Assembly: GCF_000968015.1 (NCBI RefSeq)
Contig: NZ_LACH01000063.1
Location: 1 to 64,000, forward strand
DNA length: 64,000 nucleotides
Direction of reading: 5' to 3'
From: Pseudomonas fluorescens
GTDB lineage: Bacteria; Pseudomonadota; Gammaproteobacteria; Pseudomonadales; Pseudomonadaceae
The notes beneath the pieces were generated by a model. That model made no database searches and was not told where the DNA came from. It saw only the letters and a list, made by a program, of their open reading frames with translations. The translations under genes and the position numbers were made by a program. Every line of letters begins with the position of its first letter. The first letter of the stretch is position 1. Shown piece after piece: positions 27,437 through 38,308 of the stretch.

Positions 27437-28474
27437 TTAGTGTCGGCTCATTGTCTGAAGCAGTAGGCTCTTGGAGATCGTGCCTTTGAACACACCCTGG
27501 CGATCCAGCACGGCAACTGGATTAACGGCATCAGCAACGATGTGAAAGACGTCCTGCAGGAGTACATCGTCGCGCAGCGTAGGAGTGGATTGATCCATGG
27601 CGTACGGATGCTCTGCGCAAATTTTGGCAACATCACCCGCCTTGAGGATCTTCGAGGCATCAAAGCCTTTAAAGAAAGCTCTGACGTAATCGTTCGCGGG
27701 GTTGCAAAGCAGCTCTTGCGGGGTACCGATCTGAACTACCCGGCCACCCTCCATGATCGCAATGCGATGGCCGATGCGAATCGCCTCGTCAATGTCATGG
27801 GAGATGAAGATGATGGTGCGATGCTGTTCTGCCTGCAGGCGGATCAGTTCGCCCTGCATTTCGTGGCGAATCAGCGGGTCGAGTGCCGAGAAGGCTTCGT
27901 CCATCAGCAGGATGGCGGGGTCGTTGGCCAGCGCTCGGGCCAGGCCTACCCGCTGTTGCATACCGCCGGACAGTTGGTGCGGATAGCTGTAGGCGTGGCC
28001 ATCGAGCCCCACCTGTTTGAGTGCCTCGAGTGCACGTTTATGCCGTTCACTTTCCTCGACACCCGAGATTTCCAGGCCGAAAGCAACGTTGTCGATCACA
28101 CTCATGTGGGGCATCAGGGCAAACGACTGAAACACCATGCTCATGTCTTTGCGACGAACGCTGAGAAGATCAGCATCCGACAGACCGGTGATTTCCTGGC
28201 CGTTGAGATGGATTGTTCCGGAGGTCGGTTCGATCAGTCGATTGAACAACCGGACCATCGTCGACTTCCCGGAACCGGAAAGCCCCATGATGACAAAGAT
28301 CTCTCCACGTTTTACGGAGAAACTGGCATCAAAAACGCCAACGACTTGACCGGTTTTGCTGAAAATTTCATTCTTGTCAGCACCGCGAGCCAGCATCTCC
28401 ATCGCGAGCTTTGGCTGAGCACCAAAGACTTTGTAAATGTTTTTTACCGAGAGTATCTCGTCACCAAGACTCAT
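27437..28474 (-). CDS. Betaine-class ABC transporter ATPase (ProV/OpuAA family)
   Basis: 345 residues. Walker A GLSGSGKST, Q-loop MVFQSFALMPH, signature LSGGMQQRVGLARAL, Walker B ILLMDEAFSALDP and switch ISHDIDEA are all present. The N-terminal leader (KNIYKVFGAQPKLAMEMLARGADKNEIFSKTG) and a short C-terminal CBS-like part (VLDRQGVFKGTISKSLLL) are those of the ProV group, where the CBS module can sense ionic strength. It is the first gene of its operon. The 450-base upstream region contains the bipartite palindromic element and the divergent LysR gene. Confidence 0.93.
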   Translation of the reverse strand: MSLGDEILSVKNIYKVFGAQPKLAMEMLARGADKNEIFSKTGQVVGVFDASFSVKRGEIFVIMGLSGSGKSTMVRLFNRLIEPTSGTIHLNGQEITGLSDADLLSVRRKDMSMVFQSFALMPHMSVIDNVAFGLEISGVEESERHKRALEALKQVGLDGHAYSYPHQLSGGMQQRVGLARALANDPAILLMDEAFSALDPLIRHEMQGELIRLQAEQHRTIIFISHDIDEAIRIGHRIAIMEGGRVVQIGTPQELLCNPANDYVRAFFKGFDASKILKAGDVAKICAEHPYAMDQSTPTLRDDVLLQDVFHIVADAVNPVAVLDRQGVFKGTISKSLLLQTMSRH

Positions 28475-28921
28475 AACCCCTCCTGCTGCAATTACGACGT
28501 AAGATCAAGAATTTAGGTGTACGTATCTTGATCAGTTAAGGCGGTGCTTGTGGGGGCAGTCAAGCTGGGAGAAAGGTTGGGAATTAGTCATTGTGACCAT
28601 CCTCTTTATTATGGATGTTTATTATTTTTGTTTTATCGGCGCTGAATTAAGCAGTTCCTTGAGAGCCAAGTTATTACCTAATAGAGTCAGCGTCTAACAA
28701 CATTTCTTCCAGCCAATCAATAACGTGATGTTATCAATCATTTGATTATGTCAATTTGCGACTGCGGCAGTGCTAGTTGCGAAGACGACTGCCACTGGCC
28801 CTGTCTTAGACCCTGTGTTTCAGCTACGCTCCAGCATAAGCTCTAGGTGGAATCCTCCCGCCGATCTCGTCCCTAACGGCCCTCCAAAGGGCCCCGAACC
28901 GGATATTCAATACTCTAGGTT
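28475..28921. promoter_or_regulatory. Divergent regulatory region between ABC operon and LysR gene
   Basis: 447 bases without a gene, AT-rich around 28600-28760. It contains the bipartite element listed separately (28688-28740). It also contains a short hairpin GGCCCT-CCAA-AGGGCC (28878-28893) just ahead of the LysR start, which could affect LysR translation or be an operator. Promoters for both flanking genes are expected here, but I could not assign convincing -35/-10 boxes. Confidence 0.6.
28688..28740. promoter_or_regulatory. Bipartite operator-like element, copy 1
   Basis: A CAGCGTCTAACAAC block is followed, 18 bases later, by the dyad ATAAC-GTGAT-GTTAT and then CAA. The dyad has the T-N11-A form common for LysR-type operators. 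A second copy with identical spacing lies at 47765-47817: the first block agrees in 13 of 14 bases and the second in 16 of 18, while the spacer is unrelated. The conserved ends with a diverged middle indicate protein binding. The adjacent LysR gene is the obvious candidate binder (inference). Confidence 0.65.
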
Positions 28922-29875
28922 ATGGTTAAGCACATCGATCCAGACATGACGCTGCTGAAAATGCCGTCTCTGAAAGCAGTGAAGTCATTCGTAGCCGCCG
29001 CCAAATATCAGAGCTTTACGCGTGCGGCTGAAGCGCTGTGCGTTACTCAAGCGGCAATCAGCCGTCAGATTCGGGAGCTTGAGGCGTACCTTGGGGTGGA
29101 TCTCTTCAAGAGGGTGGGGCGAGCAGTCGAGTTGACGGAAGCCGGATCCATCTTTTTTGATGCGGCACAGATATCTTTCGTCAACATTTCCCAAGCGGCG
29201 GAGCGCATTCGCACCAACAATGCAGGCAAGCGCACGTTGACGCTTTGCTGTTCTCCCGCGTTTTCAGCCCTCTGGCTCGCAGCGAAACTGCCGGGGTTTT
29301 TTACCAAGAACGCAGACATCGACCTCAATCTGGTAACTACTCAAAACTTTTTGTCGATGGAGCCGGGTGTAACTCCGGACATCTTCATCACCAAAATGGC
29401 CAGGATTCAGGATGGCTACCGCAGTTATCCGTTGTTTCATGACGTCATCTACCCGGTGTGCACACCTCGTTACAAAGCGGAGCACCCTGAGCTGTCCAGC
29501 CTGGAAGGATTACGCGACGGGGTTTTGCTCAATCTCAGCCCCTATGGCAGATCCCAGGTAGCGGAGCACGTTGACTGGGGCGTTTGGCTGGCTTATCACG
29601 ATGTTGATATCGAGAAACGCCCCCACGACAGCCCTCACGTTTTCAACGCGAATGACTACAACCTGGTAATCAGCATGGTGTTGACCCATCAGGGCGTAGC
29701 GCTGGGATGGAATCACCTGGTTGCAAACCTGATCGAAAACGGCACGCTGATTCGGCCGATCGAAGAGGAAGTGGTTCTCCATGAAAGTCAGCACTATCTG
29801 ACATTTCGTGAAGACCGGATCAATGACGACGCCTGTTGCCGGCTACGCGACTGGATTCTGGCCCAGTTTTCCTGA
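28922..29875 (+). CDS. LysR-family transcriptional regulator
   Basis: 317 residues. The winged HTH is clear (AVKSFVAAAKYQSFTRAAEALCVTQAAISRQIRELEAYLG, FKRVGRAVELTEAG), followed by the periplasmic-binding-like effector domain (LTLCCSPAFSALWLAAKLPGF, DIFITKM). It resembles GcvA-type regulators. The start is uncertain: the first ATG has only a weak AGG, and in-frame ATGs at codons 9 and 14 are alternatives; the family usually begins near MPSLKAVKSF. Divergent from the ABC operon, it probably controls that operon, and perhaps also the genes carrying the same dyad at about 31950 and 47800 (inference). Confidence 0.9.
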   Translation: MVKHIDPDMTLLKMPSLKAVKSFVAAAKYQSFTRAAEALCVTQAAISRQIRELEAYLGVDLFKRVGRAVELTEAGSIFFDAAQISFVNISQAAERIRTNNAGKRTLTLCCSPAFSALWLAAKLPGFFTKNADIDLNLVTTQNFLSMEPGVTPDIFITKMARIQDGYRSYPLFHDVIYPVCTPRYKAEHPELSSLEGLRDGVLLNLSPYGRSQVAEHVDWGVWLAYHDVDIEKRPHDSPHVFNANDYNLVISMVLTHQGVALGWNHLVANLIENGTLIRPIEEEVVLHESQHYLTFREDRINDDACCRLRDWILAQFS

Positions 29876-29956
29876 GCTGTTTAGTAGAAAGGAGCGCGGC
29901 CAGTGGCTGAGTGGTGACTTGGGTTGCGGGGAGGGGGAGAGGTTTGACGGTGTGAA

Positions 29957-30154
29957 TCAATCGGACGAAGCAGGAGGACTGAAAATTTCCCCGGCGACAG
30001 CCCAGTCTGTTGGTTTCACATCTTCGAAGATTACGTATACCCATTTCTTGTCCACGCCGGTTTTCTGCACCAGCACGTTTGTCAGTTCTGCGGCGACCTC
30101 TGCCTTGATGGCGTCCGTCTTATCATTGAACCAAGAGACACGGATGACGGGCAT
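29957..30154 (-). CDS. 4-oxalocrotonate tautomerase-family protein
   Basis: 65 residues. After Met removal the protein begins with the catalytic Pro (PVIRVSWFNDKTDA). The family pattern follows: a helix KAEVAAELTNVLVQKTGV and the strand WVYVIFEDVKPTDWAVAGE. I place the start at this ATG because AAGGA lies 7 bases before it; the open frame extends 36 codons further without family similarity. Such small tautomerases keto-enol isomerise 2-oxo acids or act promiscuously. It follows the Rieske oxygenase on the same strand, separated by a 12-bp hairpin. Confidence 0.85.
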   Translation of the reverse strand: MPVIRVSWFNDKTDAIKAEVAAELTNVLVQKTGVDKKWVYVIFEDVKPTDWAVAGEIFSPPASSD

Positions 30155-30230
30155 CTGAAGATCCTTATTATTTGAAAGGGGCTGGAAGCTGACAGCCAAC
30201 AGGTATTTCTCAAAGCAGAACTGAAGGGGA

Positions 30231-30267
30231 TGCCGGTGGTGATCATTCGTGGTTCTCACCACCGGCA
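30231..30267. repeat. 12-bp hairpin behind the Rieske oxygenase gene
   Basis: Perfect arms TGCCGGTGGTGA (30231-30242) and TCACCACCGGCA (30256-30267) with a 13-base loop start 10 bases after the oxygenase stop. No T-run follows on the minus strand, so it may be a transcript-stability or partial termination hairpin before the tautomerase gene. Confidence 0.6.
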
Positions 30268-30276
30268 GTGTTGCGC

Positions 30277-31512
30277 TTAGCCGACAGATCTTAACGGGAT
30301 CGTGTCATTGAGCTGTTCAAGCATCGTTTTGCAGTACCAATCATCAAACTGACACACACCAATTTCGCTGGCCACCGACAATGGGCCTGGCTCGTAAGCT
30401 GGGGAGCTGACGCCGACCTGTGCCCCTTCAACCAAGGTGCGATCCTGGTCATTCGTTGCAAGCCAAACCTTGGTCAGGCGATCGATGTCGTAGTCGACAC
30501 CTTCCTGCGCGTCTTTTTTGACGATCCATTTTGTAGTGACCAGCGTCTCGCCTGGACCGATGGGCAGAACGCGGAAGCTCAGCGCGTGATCGCCCAAAAA
30601 GTGGTTCCAGGTTGATGGGTAGTTGAAATAAAGCAGCGCACCGATGTTGGCTTCACCGGTCGTGTCCAACCGGCCAGCGACCGCAGGCTTGCCATCCATT
30701 GTGTAGCTGACGGCCCCCGAGAACAGGGGGATGCGCGTCATTCGGAAACGACCTTCATCATCCATGACCAATCGGCTAGGCAGACCTGCCGCCTCGCAGC
30801 GATCCCAGTGCTCTTTGAGTTCGAGATCTTCATCGCCGCCGGCGCCACCCACTGACGGGTTGTCGACGAATGAGTGCATCAATTCCGGGTGAGTACAATC
30901 GCAGTGGTAGCACTCACGGTTGTTCTCGAAAACCAGTTTCCAATTACCTTTCTCGATGATGTTCGACTCAAACGCGACTTTGCAGTCGTCCAGGTTATGA
31001 GGCGCAACGAAAGGGGTGACGGATTTTCTGAACGACGAAAAGTCTGGGGCGACATCTGCAACGCACACATAGATGTACGTTTCGACGACCTCACAATGCA
31101 CGGATTTCAACCCATGCTGAGACTTGTCGAAATCTTCCCCCATGTTCCCGGCGAAAAGCAGCCTGCCGTCCAGCTCGAATGTCCATTTGTGGTAAGGGCA
31201 CACCAGTTTGGCGACTTTGCCGCTTGCTTCCGGGCACACCTTGGAACCGCGATGGCGGCAGGCGTTGTGGAAGGCACGAATCTGTTTGTCGCCACCACGG
31301 ACGACCGCGACAGGGTAATCGCCGATTTGCAGCGACAGGTACTGACCCGACTTCTCCAGCTCAAATGTGTGCCCTGCGAAGATCCAGCTTTTGTGCCAGA
31401 TCTGTTCCAGATCCTGCCTGTAAACGTCTGGATCGCTATAAAGGGCACCTGGCAGCGCGTGGTCAGGCTTGCGCTGCGCGATTAGATTTGAAACTGCCGA
31501 TTTAGTGCTCAC
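30277..31512 (-). CDS. Rieske-type N-demethylating oxygenase (Stc2/GbcA-like)
   Basis: About 411 residues. The Rieske cluster motif is NACRHRGSKVC...CPYHKW (CxH...CxxH). The mononuclear iron site lies in ENNRECYHCDCTHPEL, with the facial-triad Asp in ATNDQDRTLVE. Long stretches follow the stachydrine demethylase Stc2 (IIEKGNWKL, RCEAAGLPS, YPSTWNHFL, GVDYDIDRLTKVW) better than glycine-betaine monooxygenase. The expected reaction is oxidative removal of one N-methyl from proline betaine or hydroxyproline betaine, releasing formaldehyde. I chose the GTG of MSTKSAVSN, with GGAG about 10 bases upstream; TTG starts further up are possible. No reductase partner is in the window. Confidence 0.82.
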   Translation of the reverse strand: MSTKSAVSNLIAQRKPDHALPGALYSDPDVYRQDLEQIWHKSWIFAGHTFELEKSGQYLSLQIGDYPVAVVRGGDKQIRAFHNACRHRGSKVCPEASGKVAKLVCPYHKWTFELDGRLLFAGNMGEDFDKSQHGLKSVHCEVVETYIYVCVADVAPDFSSFRKSVTPFVAPHNLDDCKVAFESNIIEKGNWKLVFENNRECYHCDCTHPELMHSFVDNPSVGGAGGDEDLELKEHWDRCEAAGLPSRLVMDDEGRFRMTRIPLFSGAVSYTMDGKPAVAGRLDTTGEANIGALLYFNYPSTWNHFLGDHALSFRVLPIGPGETLVTTKWIVKKDAQEGVDYDIDRLTKVWLATNDQDRTLVEGAQVGVSSPAYEPGPLSVASEIGVCQFDDWYCKTMLEQLNDTIPLRSVG

Positions 31513-32094
31513 GGTCAACACACTCCAAAATACCAAGGGGGCGACACGTTCAGCCTGCTCAGCGAGGTGAGGCCAAACGGTCTTGAGTTCGCAGTACCGT
31601 CTGTGGATGCAAGCCCATCAAACCGTGCTGCTTCTATCCGCGAACCGGAACGTTTTGCCACGTCCAGGAAGCGTCTTACGAAAAATGTGCCTTCTTGGAT
31701 GGTGGTGCCATCCGTGCACTCATTTCGTTCAAGTCCTTACTAATGCAGGCATTCCTGTAATGCCGATGTTTGCATCAATAGCAGTTTTTCTACAGCTCCT
31801 TATTCGAGCCAGTGCAAATAAATTCCAACTAATGGAACGAATGTACGAGAAATTCTCTTATCCAATTCGTCGGTAGAATATCGCTGTTGTAAGGCTACGA
31901 TGGCAATCATGTATCAACAAGAAACATTTACTCTTATCAATGCATAAACAAATGTTATCAATTGACGTCGCGGCCCCGATGAGGAAATTTTAAATCGTTG
32001 AAAATAAAGGGAAAAATATTTTTCAGGACGAGTAAAGCACCCCTCTAGAAATGTATACGCTGGAAATACACTCTATTGACCGTCTTCTTGGCCC
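31513..32094. promoter_or_regulatory. Divergent regulatory region between Rieske oxygenase and the DapA/ALDH operon
   Basis: About 580 bases, markedly AT-rich from 31740 to 32060. At 31944-31962 the sequence ATAAACAAATGTTATCAAT agrees with copy 1 of the dyad element (28720-28738) in 15 of 19 bases, missing one half-site. It also holds a 97-codon plus-strand frame (31583-31876) without a ribosome binding site or family, which I do not accept as a gene. Promoters for both flanking operons should lie here. Confidence 0.5.
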
Positions 32095-32433
32095 ATGCCA
32101 GTCTGGATTCAACAGTTAACCGTGCTAGTCGGCAAAACAACCTCTGGAGGTGTTCAGACGTTTGGCTGGCGAAGGTTATATAGATATTCGAGAGATACGT
32201 TTTTTCGCCCTCAAAACAGGGGCATGGAGAAACGACTCGAGCAATCTGCCGGACATCATGACGCTTTTATTGAAGCCATTGAACGGCGTGATGAAAGTGC
32301 CGTAGTTGATCTCGTGTTTGAGCATTGGGAACTGTCCCGTGAAAACATGGAGATTTTTATCGCGCCTCAAGGCATCAAAGCTGACGCGCTCGTTTATCTT
32401 CCACCTAACTCGCATTCGGAGCATTTATCTTGA
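32095..32433 (+). pseudogene. Collapsed GntR/FCD-family regulator
   Basis: The last 65 codons (HHDAFIEAIERRDESAVVDL, FEHWELSRENMEIFIAPQG) are the end of an FCD ligand-binding domain. Just before it, in the next frame, PLEVFRRLAGEGYIDIREIR is the second half of a GntR winged helix. The first HTH helix and most of the FCD domain are absent, and the two pieces are in different frames. The gene is therefore a remnant with at least one frameshift and large deletions. Its stop overlaps the start of the DapA-like gene, suggesting it was once the operon's regulator. Confidence 0.78.
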
Positions 32434-33333
32434 AATTTGAAGGTATTTATACGCCAGCAGTAACTCCTTATAACTCGGACGGGGAGATTGACTGGAATGT
32501 GTATTCGGAAGTTTTGGAGTCGCTGATTGAGGCGAAGGTGCACGGCATTATTATCGGCGGGTCGACCGGCGAGTATTATGCGCAGACTTCCGAAGAACGC
32601 ACCGAGTTGGCGGCCTACGCCAAAGATGTGATCGGCACTCGGGTGCAACTGATCGTCAGTACCGGGGCGATTCGTACCGAAGATGCGGTTCAGTACGCCA
32701 AGGATGCCAAATCGATCAAAGCGGACGCCATTCTCGTCACGTCCCCGCCTTACGCGCTGCCAACCTCACAGGAAAACGCGATTCACGCGCTCACTATCGA
32801 TCGCGCAGCGGATTTACCCATCATGCTTTACAACTATCCGGGGCGTATGTGCGTTTCGATGGATGAAGAGTATTTCACGCGTGTCAGCCAATCGAAAAAC
32901 GTCGTCGCCATCAAGGAAAGTTCTGGCGACATGGGCCAGGTGCATATGCTGGCCCGGCAGTTCCCGAACATCGCCTTGTCCTGCGGATGGGACGACCAGG
33001 CCCTCGAGTTTTTTGCCTGGGGCGCTCGCAGTTGGGTGTGCGCAGGCTCCAACTTCCTGCCCAAGGAACACGTTGCGCTTTATGAAGCCTGCGTGATCGA
33101 AAAGAACTTCGACAAAGGCCGTCAAATCATGTCGGCGATGATGCCGCTGATGAATGCTTTGGACGGTGGCAAGTTCGTGCAGTCGATCAAGTACGGCTGC
33201 GAAGTTGCGGGATTGAAAGTCGGTAACGTGCGCCTGCCATTGCAGCCACTTGAAGCGGACGAAAAGCAGAGTTTCGCGTCGGTCATTACTGAACTCAAAC
33301 GTAACGTAGCCAACATTTCTTCGGGAGCCAGCC

Positions 33334-33341
<8 letters not shown>
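32430..33341 (+). CDS. DapA-family lyase/deaminase (DHDPS superfamily)
   Basis: 303 residues, a TIM-barrel class I aldolase. The Schiff-base lysine is K162 in VVAIKESSGD. The catalytic tyrosine lies in LYNYPGR (Y134), and GGSTGEYYAQTSEER replaces the usual GTTGE substrate loop. In hydroxyproline degradation a member of this family deaminates Δ1-pyrroline-4-hydroxy-2-carboxylate to 2-oxoglutarate semialdehyde, which fits the next two genes; other aldolase activities are possible. The start is a TTG overlapping the remnant's stop (TTGA), with GGAG 8 bases upstream. It overlaps the ALDH gene by 8 bases. Confidence 0.85.
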
Positions 33342-34847
<1,506 letters not shown>

Positions 34848-34851
<4 letters not shown>

Positions 34852-36194
34852 GCACCCATACCATCAAGCGCCTGCCGGTAGACACCGGGGTTTCAGGTTG
34901 GGAGGCGATTTCCGCACGCACTGCGCCTGTCCGCATGCTTGATGGAAATGTGACGGCGGATTGGCTGATTATCGGTGCCGGTTTTGCCGGCCTGTCCGCC
35001 GCTCGCAGACTTTCACAGTTACACCCGGGTGACAGCATTGTTGTGGTCGATGCTCATGAAGTCGCCAAGGGGCCGGCGGGCAGAAACTCTGGTTTCATGA
35101 TTGATGTGCCGCACAGTCTGTCGTCCGGCGAATACTCCGTGGCGAGCGAGTCTGCAACGGCACTGGAAATCACGCAAAATCGTTTTGCGATTGCTTTTGC
35201 CGCTGAAGCCGCGCGGGAGTACGGCATGTCTGCCGACACCTTCGACCCTTCAGGGAAGATCAACGCGGCCGCCACTGAGCGGGGATTGAAGCTGAACGTC
35301 AATTACGCCAAATCCCTTGAGCGCATTGGCGAGAAGTTCGAGATGTTTGATGCCGCGCAAATGCGCGAAATCACCGGGTCCACCTACTACAACGGTGGGA
35401 TCTACACGCCCGGCGCAGTGATGATTCAACCCGCGCAATACATCCGAGACCTGGCAGCAGGGCTCGAAGGGAAAATCACGCTGTTCGAACGCTCTCCCAT
35501 TATTGAATTGACCAAGCAGGGACGCGGTTGGAGCGCTCGATCTCATAACGGGACGGTGCACGCTCCCAAAGTCATCTTGGGGGTTAACGGCCACATAGAA
35601 GACTTTGGCCATTATCAAGGACGCCTGCTGCACGTCTTCACTTACGCCTCCATGACGGCAGCGTACAGTGAAGATGCATTCAGGAAAGAGGTGACGGGCA
35701 AAGCCAAGTGGGCTTTGCTGCCAGCGGACCCAATGGGAGCGACCGTTCGCAAGATCTCTTCAGACGGTCTCTCGCGAATTGTCATTCGGACAAAGTTCAC
35801 CTATGACCCGAGTATCCAGGTTACTCCAGAGCGTGTAGCTGCAGTGGCCAAAGAACAGCGACATTCCCTGGATGCGCGCTTTCCCGAGTTGAAATCCACT
35901 GCATTGGAATTCAGTTGGGCCGGCCGCCTGTGCCTAAGTCGTAACAGCGCCGCTGCATTTGGCGAGATTGAAGAAAACCTGTACTCGGCTTGCTGCGAAA
36001 ATGGACTGGGTACTGTGAAAAGTACCCTGGCAGGTGTGATGGCTGCGGAGTTGGCATCGGGCACGCCTTCGGAGTTTCTCGATAGCTTCAGTCACGCACC
36101 AGGCCCCAGCAAGCTACCACCCAAGATAATAACGAAACTGGGCGTCAGTTCGGTTATTCGCTGGCATGAGTTTTGGGCCGGGCGAGAAGGTTAA
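34848..36194 (+). CDS. FAD-dependent amine/imino-acid oxidoreductase (DAO family)
   Basis: 448 residues. The ADP-binding fold is ADWLIIGAGFAGLSAARRL, followed by DAHEVAKGPAGRNSGFMID, where the GRNSG turn contacts the flavin. The C-terminus has SWAGRLCLSRNSAAAFG and a second glycine-rich turn, ENGLGTVKSTLAG. The pattern is that of PuuB-like oxidases, and of D-hydroxyproline or D-proline oxidising DAO enzymes. Its coupling to the ALDH gene (4-base overlap) and the DapA-like gene suggests oxidation of a cyclic imino acid or an amine. No membrane span. Substrate uncertain. Confidence 0.87.
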
Positions 36195-36262
36195 CAAATT
36201 TAAGTTGTCGGCTTTTCCAATAAAGGCCGTTTAACAAGTCACTAATAAGAACGGAATAATCC

Positions 36263-37114
36263 ATGCGAAATATCTGGAAGGCATTCTGCGCGCTCGCGCT
36301 TGTGGGCATGATGAGTTTGCAGGCACACGCTGAAGAAAAAAACATAGTAATGGGCACCATGTCTTGGGAGGACTTGGTGCCTATCACCGGCATTACCAAG
36401 AAGGTACTCGAGAACGCTGGATATACCGTAAAAGTGGTGGAGTTTTCCGAGTGGGGTATCGCCTACGCTGCACTCAGCAAAGGGGATATTCAAGTGTTGG
36501 CATCCCAGACTGATTACGCTGCAGCCGATTACTGGAAAAAGAATAAAAACAAAATCGAGAAGCTGTCACCGGTCTCCTATGGTCTTTATCAGGGCATGGC
36601 AGTACCCAGTTACGTGGACATCGACTCCATCGAACAGCTGAATGCAAACGCGGACAAACTGGGGAACAGAATCATAGGCATCGAGCCTGGTTCAGGTTTG
36701 ATGAGTGACGCGAACAACGTTGTCAAAGCTTACGACATCAAGCTCAAGCTGGTCGAAGGCAGTACTTCCGCCATGACCGCAGCTTTAAAGTCGGCAGTCG
36801 ACCGCAAAGAATGGGTGGCTGTAACCGTCTGGGATCCATCGTGGATGACCAAGAAATTTGATCTTAAATTCTTGAAAGATCCAAAAGGGGTCTTCCCGCC
36901 ATTGCAGGGTTATTACTGGATCGGACACAAAGGCTTCGCTGAAGCCAATCCGCGTGCGCGTGAACTAATGGCCAGCGTTTATGTGCCTATCACGGACATC
37001 ACCGCGATGAATGCTGAAGTCAAGGATGGCAAGACCATGGACGAGGCTATCAAGGGTTGGATTGATAGTCATACCGATCTTGTAAATCGTTGGGGAAATA
37101 TCAAGAACTATTAA
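36263..37114 (+). CDS. Periplasmic betaine-class substrate-binding protein (OpuAC family)
   Basis: 283 residues with signal peptide MRNIWKAFCALALVGMMSLQAHA and mature start EEKNIVMGTMSWED. GTMSWEDLVPITGITKKVLENAGY, PGSGLMSDANNVV and VTVWDPSWMTKKFDL are typical of OpuAC-type proteins for betaine-like ligands. It differs in sequence from the binding protein at 25312-26355, so the two ABC systems probably prefer different ligands. It lies 68 bases after the FAD oxidoreductase gene and 63 bases before the ATPase gene. Confidence 0.9.
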   Translation: MRNIWKAFCALALVGMMSLQAHAEEKNIVMGTMSWEDLVPITGITKKVLENAGYTVKVVEFSEWGIAYAALSKGDIQVLASQTDYAAADYWKKNKNKIEKLSPVSYGLYQGMAVPSYVDIDSIEQLNANADKLGNRIIGIEPGSGLMSDANNVVKAYDIKLKLVEGSTSAMTAALKSAVDRKEWVAVTVWDPSWMTKKFDLKFLKDPKGVFPPLQGYYWIGHKGFAEANPRARELMASVYVPITDITAMNAEVKDGKTMDEAIKGWIDSHTDLVNRWGNIKNY

Positions 37115-37177
37115 GTTGTGTTTGTTTGCCACTGCCGCCCTTTGATTAATTAAAGAAACCAGCAAACAACTGGTTCG

Positions 37178-38308
37178 ATGGATTGCGAAATGACAATGGC
37201 CACAATTAATACTGACGAAGTGCTGGTAGATTGCCAGTCGGTTTGGAAAATCTTCGGTAAAAATGCACCGGCAGCCATGGATGCGGTTGTCCAGCAGGGT
37301 CTTTCAAAGACCCAGATCCTGCAAAACTACGGCTGCGTGGTCGGGGTTTCCGATGTCAGTCTCCAGGTTCGCCGGGGGGAAATTTTTTGCATCATGGGTT
37401 TGTCCGGCAGTGGCAAATCCACCCTTATCAGGTTGCTGAACAAGCTGATCACCCCTAGCTCGGGGAAGGTGCTGGTCAAAGGCAAAGACGTTTCATCCCT
37501 GTCGCCGGCACAGTTGCGAGAGGTGAGGGCGCGTCACATCGGTATGGTCTTTCAAAGCGTTGCCTTGCTGCCTAACCGTACGGTTCTTGAGAACACCGCG
37601 TTTGGCCTGGAAGTGCAGGGTGTGGGCAAGGCTGAACGTTACAAAGTGGCCGAGCAGGCGTTGGCGAAGGTTGGATTGAGCGAGTGGACTTCGCGTTATC
37701 CCAGCGAGCTGTCCGGGGGCATGCAACAACGGGTCGGGCTGGCACGTGCACTGACTGCCGATCCAGAAGTGATTTTGATGGATGAGCCGTTCAGCGCGCT
37801 TGATCCGCTGATTCGCCGACAGTTGCAGGATGAGTTCCGTCAACTGACCAAGGAACTGGGCAAGTCCGCGGTGTTTATTACACACGACCTGGACGAGGCC
37901 ATCCGCATTGGTGATCGCATTGCGATCATGAAGGATGGCGCCATCATTCAGGTCGGCACCGCCGAGGAGATCGTGCTAAATCCCGCTGACGATTACGTGG
38001 CGGAATTTGTTGCCGGCATTTCCCGACTGCATCTGGTGAAGGCTCACTCGGTCATGACGTCGGTCCAGGCCTACAAGGCAGCACACCCGACATGCGACAT
38101 CTCCAGGCTCACCAAAACTTCGCCTGATGCCGATATCAATGAGCTGATCGGATTGACGATGAAGTCCGAGCGCGATGCGCTTGCCGTTGTCGATAGCGGA
38201 ACGGTGGTGGGGATCGTTACCCCTCGTGATCTGCTGCGGGGCGTGCAAGGTATTCCCAATGAATTGGCGCCCATAGCAACTGCCAATGCAATGGGGGCGT
38301 GCGCATGA
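37178..38308 (+). CDS. Betaine-class ABC transporter ATPase (ProV family) with CBS-like tail
   Basis: 376 residues. Walker A GLSGSGKST, Q-loop MVFQSVALLPN, signature LSGGMQQRVGLARAL, Walker B VILMDEPFSALDP and ITHDLDEA are present. The C-terminal 100 residues (LTMKSERDALAVVDSGTVVGIVTPRDLLRG) look like a CBS repeat. The first ATG has a weak ribosome binding site and in-frame ATGs lie 4 and 6 codons later, so the start is approximate. Its stop overlaps the first permease's ATG. Confidence 0.93.
   Translation: MDCEMTMATINTDEVLVDCQSVWKIFGKNAPAAMDAVVQQGLSKTQILQNYGCVVGVSDVSLQVRRGEIFCIMGLSGSGKSTLIRLLNKLITPSSGKVLVKGKDVSSLSPAQLREVRARHIGMVFQSVALLPNRTVLENTAFGLEVQGVGKAERYKVAEQALAKVGLSEWTSRYPSELSGGMQQRVGLARALTADPEVILMDEPFSALDPLIRRQLQDEFRQLTKELGKSAVFITHDLDEAIRIGDRIAIMKDGAIIQVGTAEEIVLNPADDYVAEFVAGISRLHLVKAHSVMTSVQAYKAAHPTCDISRLTKTSPDADINELIGLTMKSERDALAVVDSGTVVGIVTPRDLLRGVQGIPNELAPIATANAMGACA

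Noticed and set aside
31583..31876. 97-codon plus-strand frame in the Rieske/GntR intergenic region
   Set aside because: No ribosome binding site, and unusual Cys/Trp-rich composition. It lies in an AT-rich promoter-like region.
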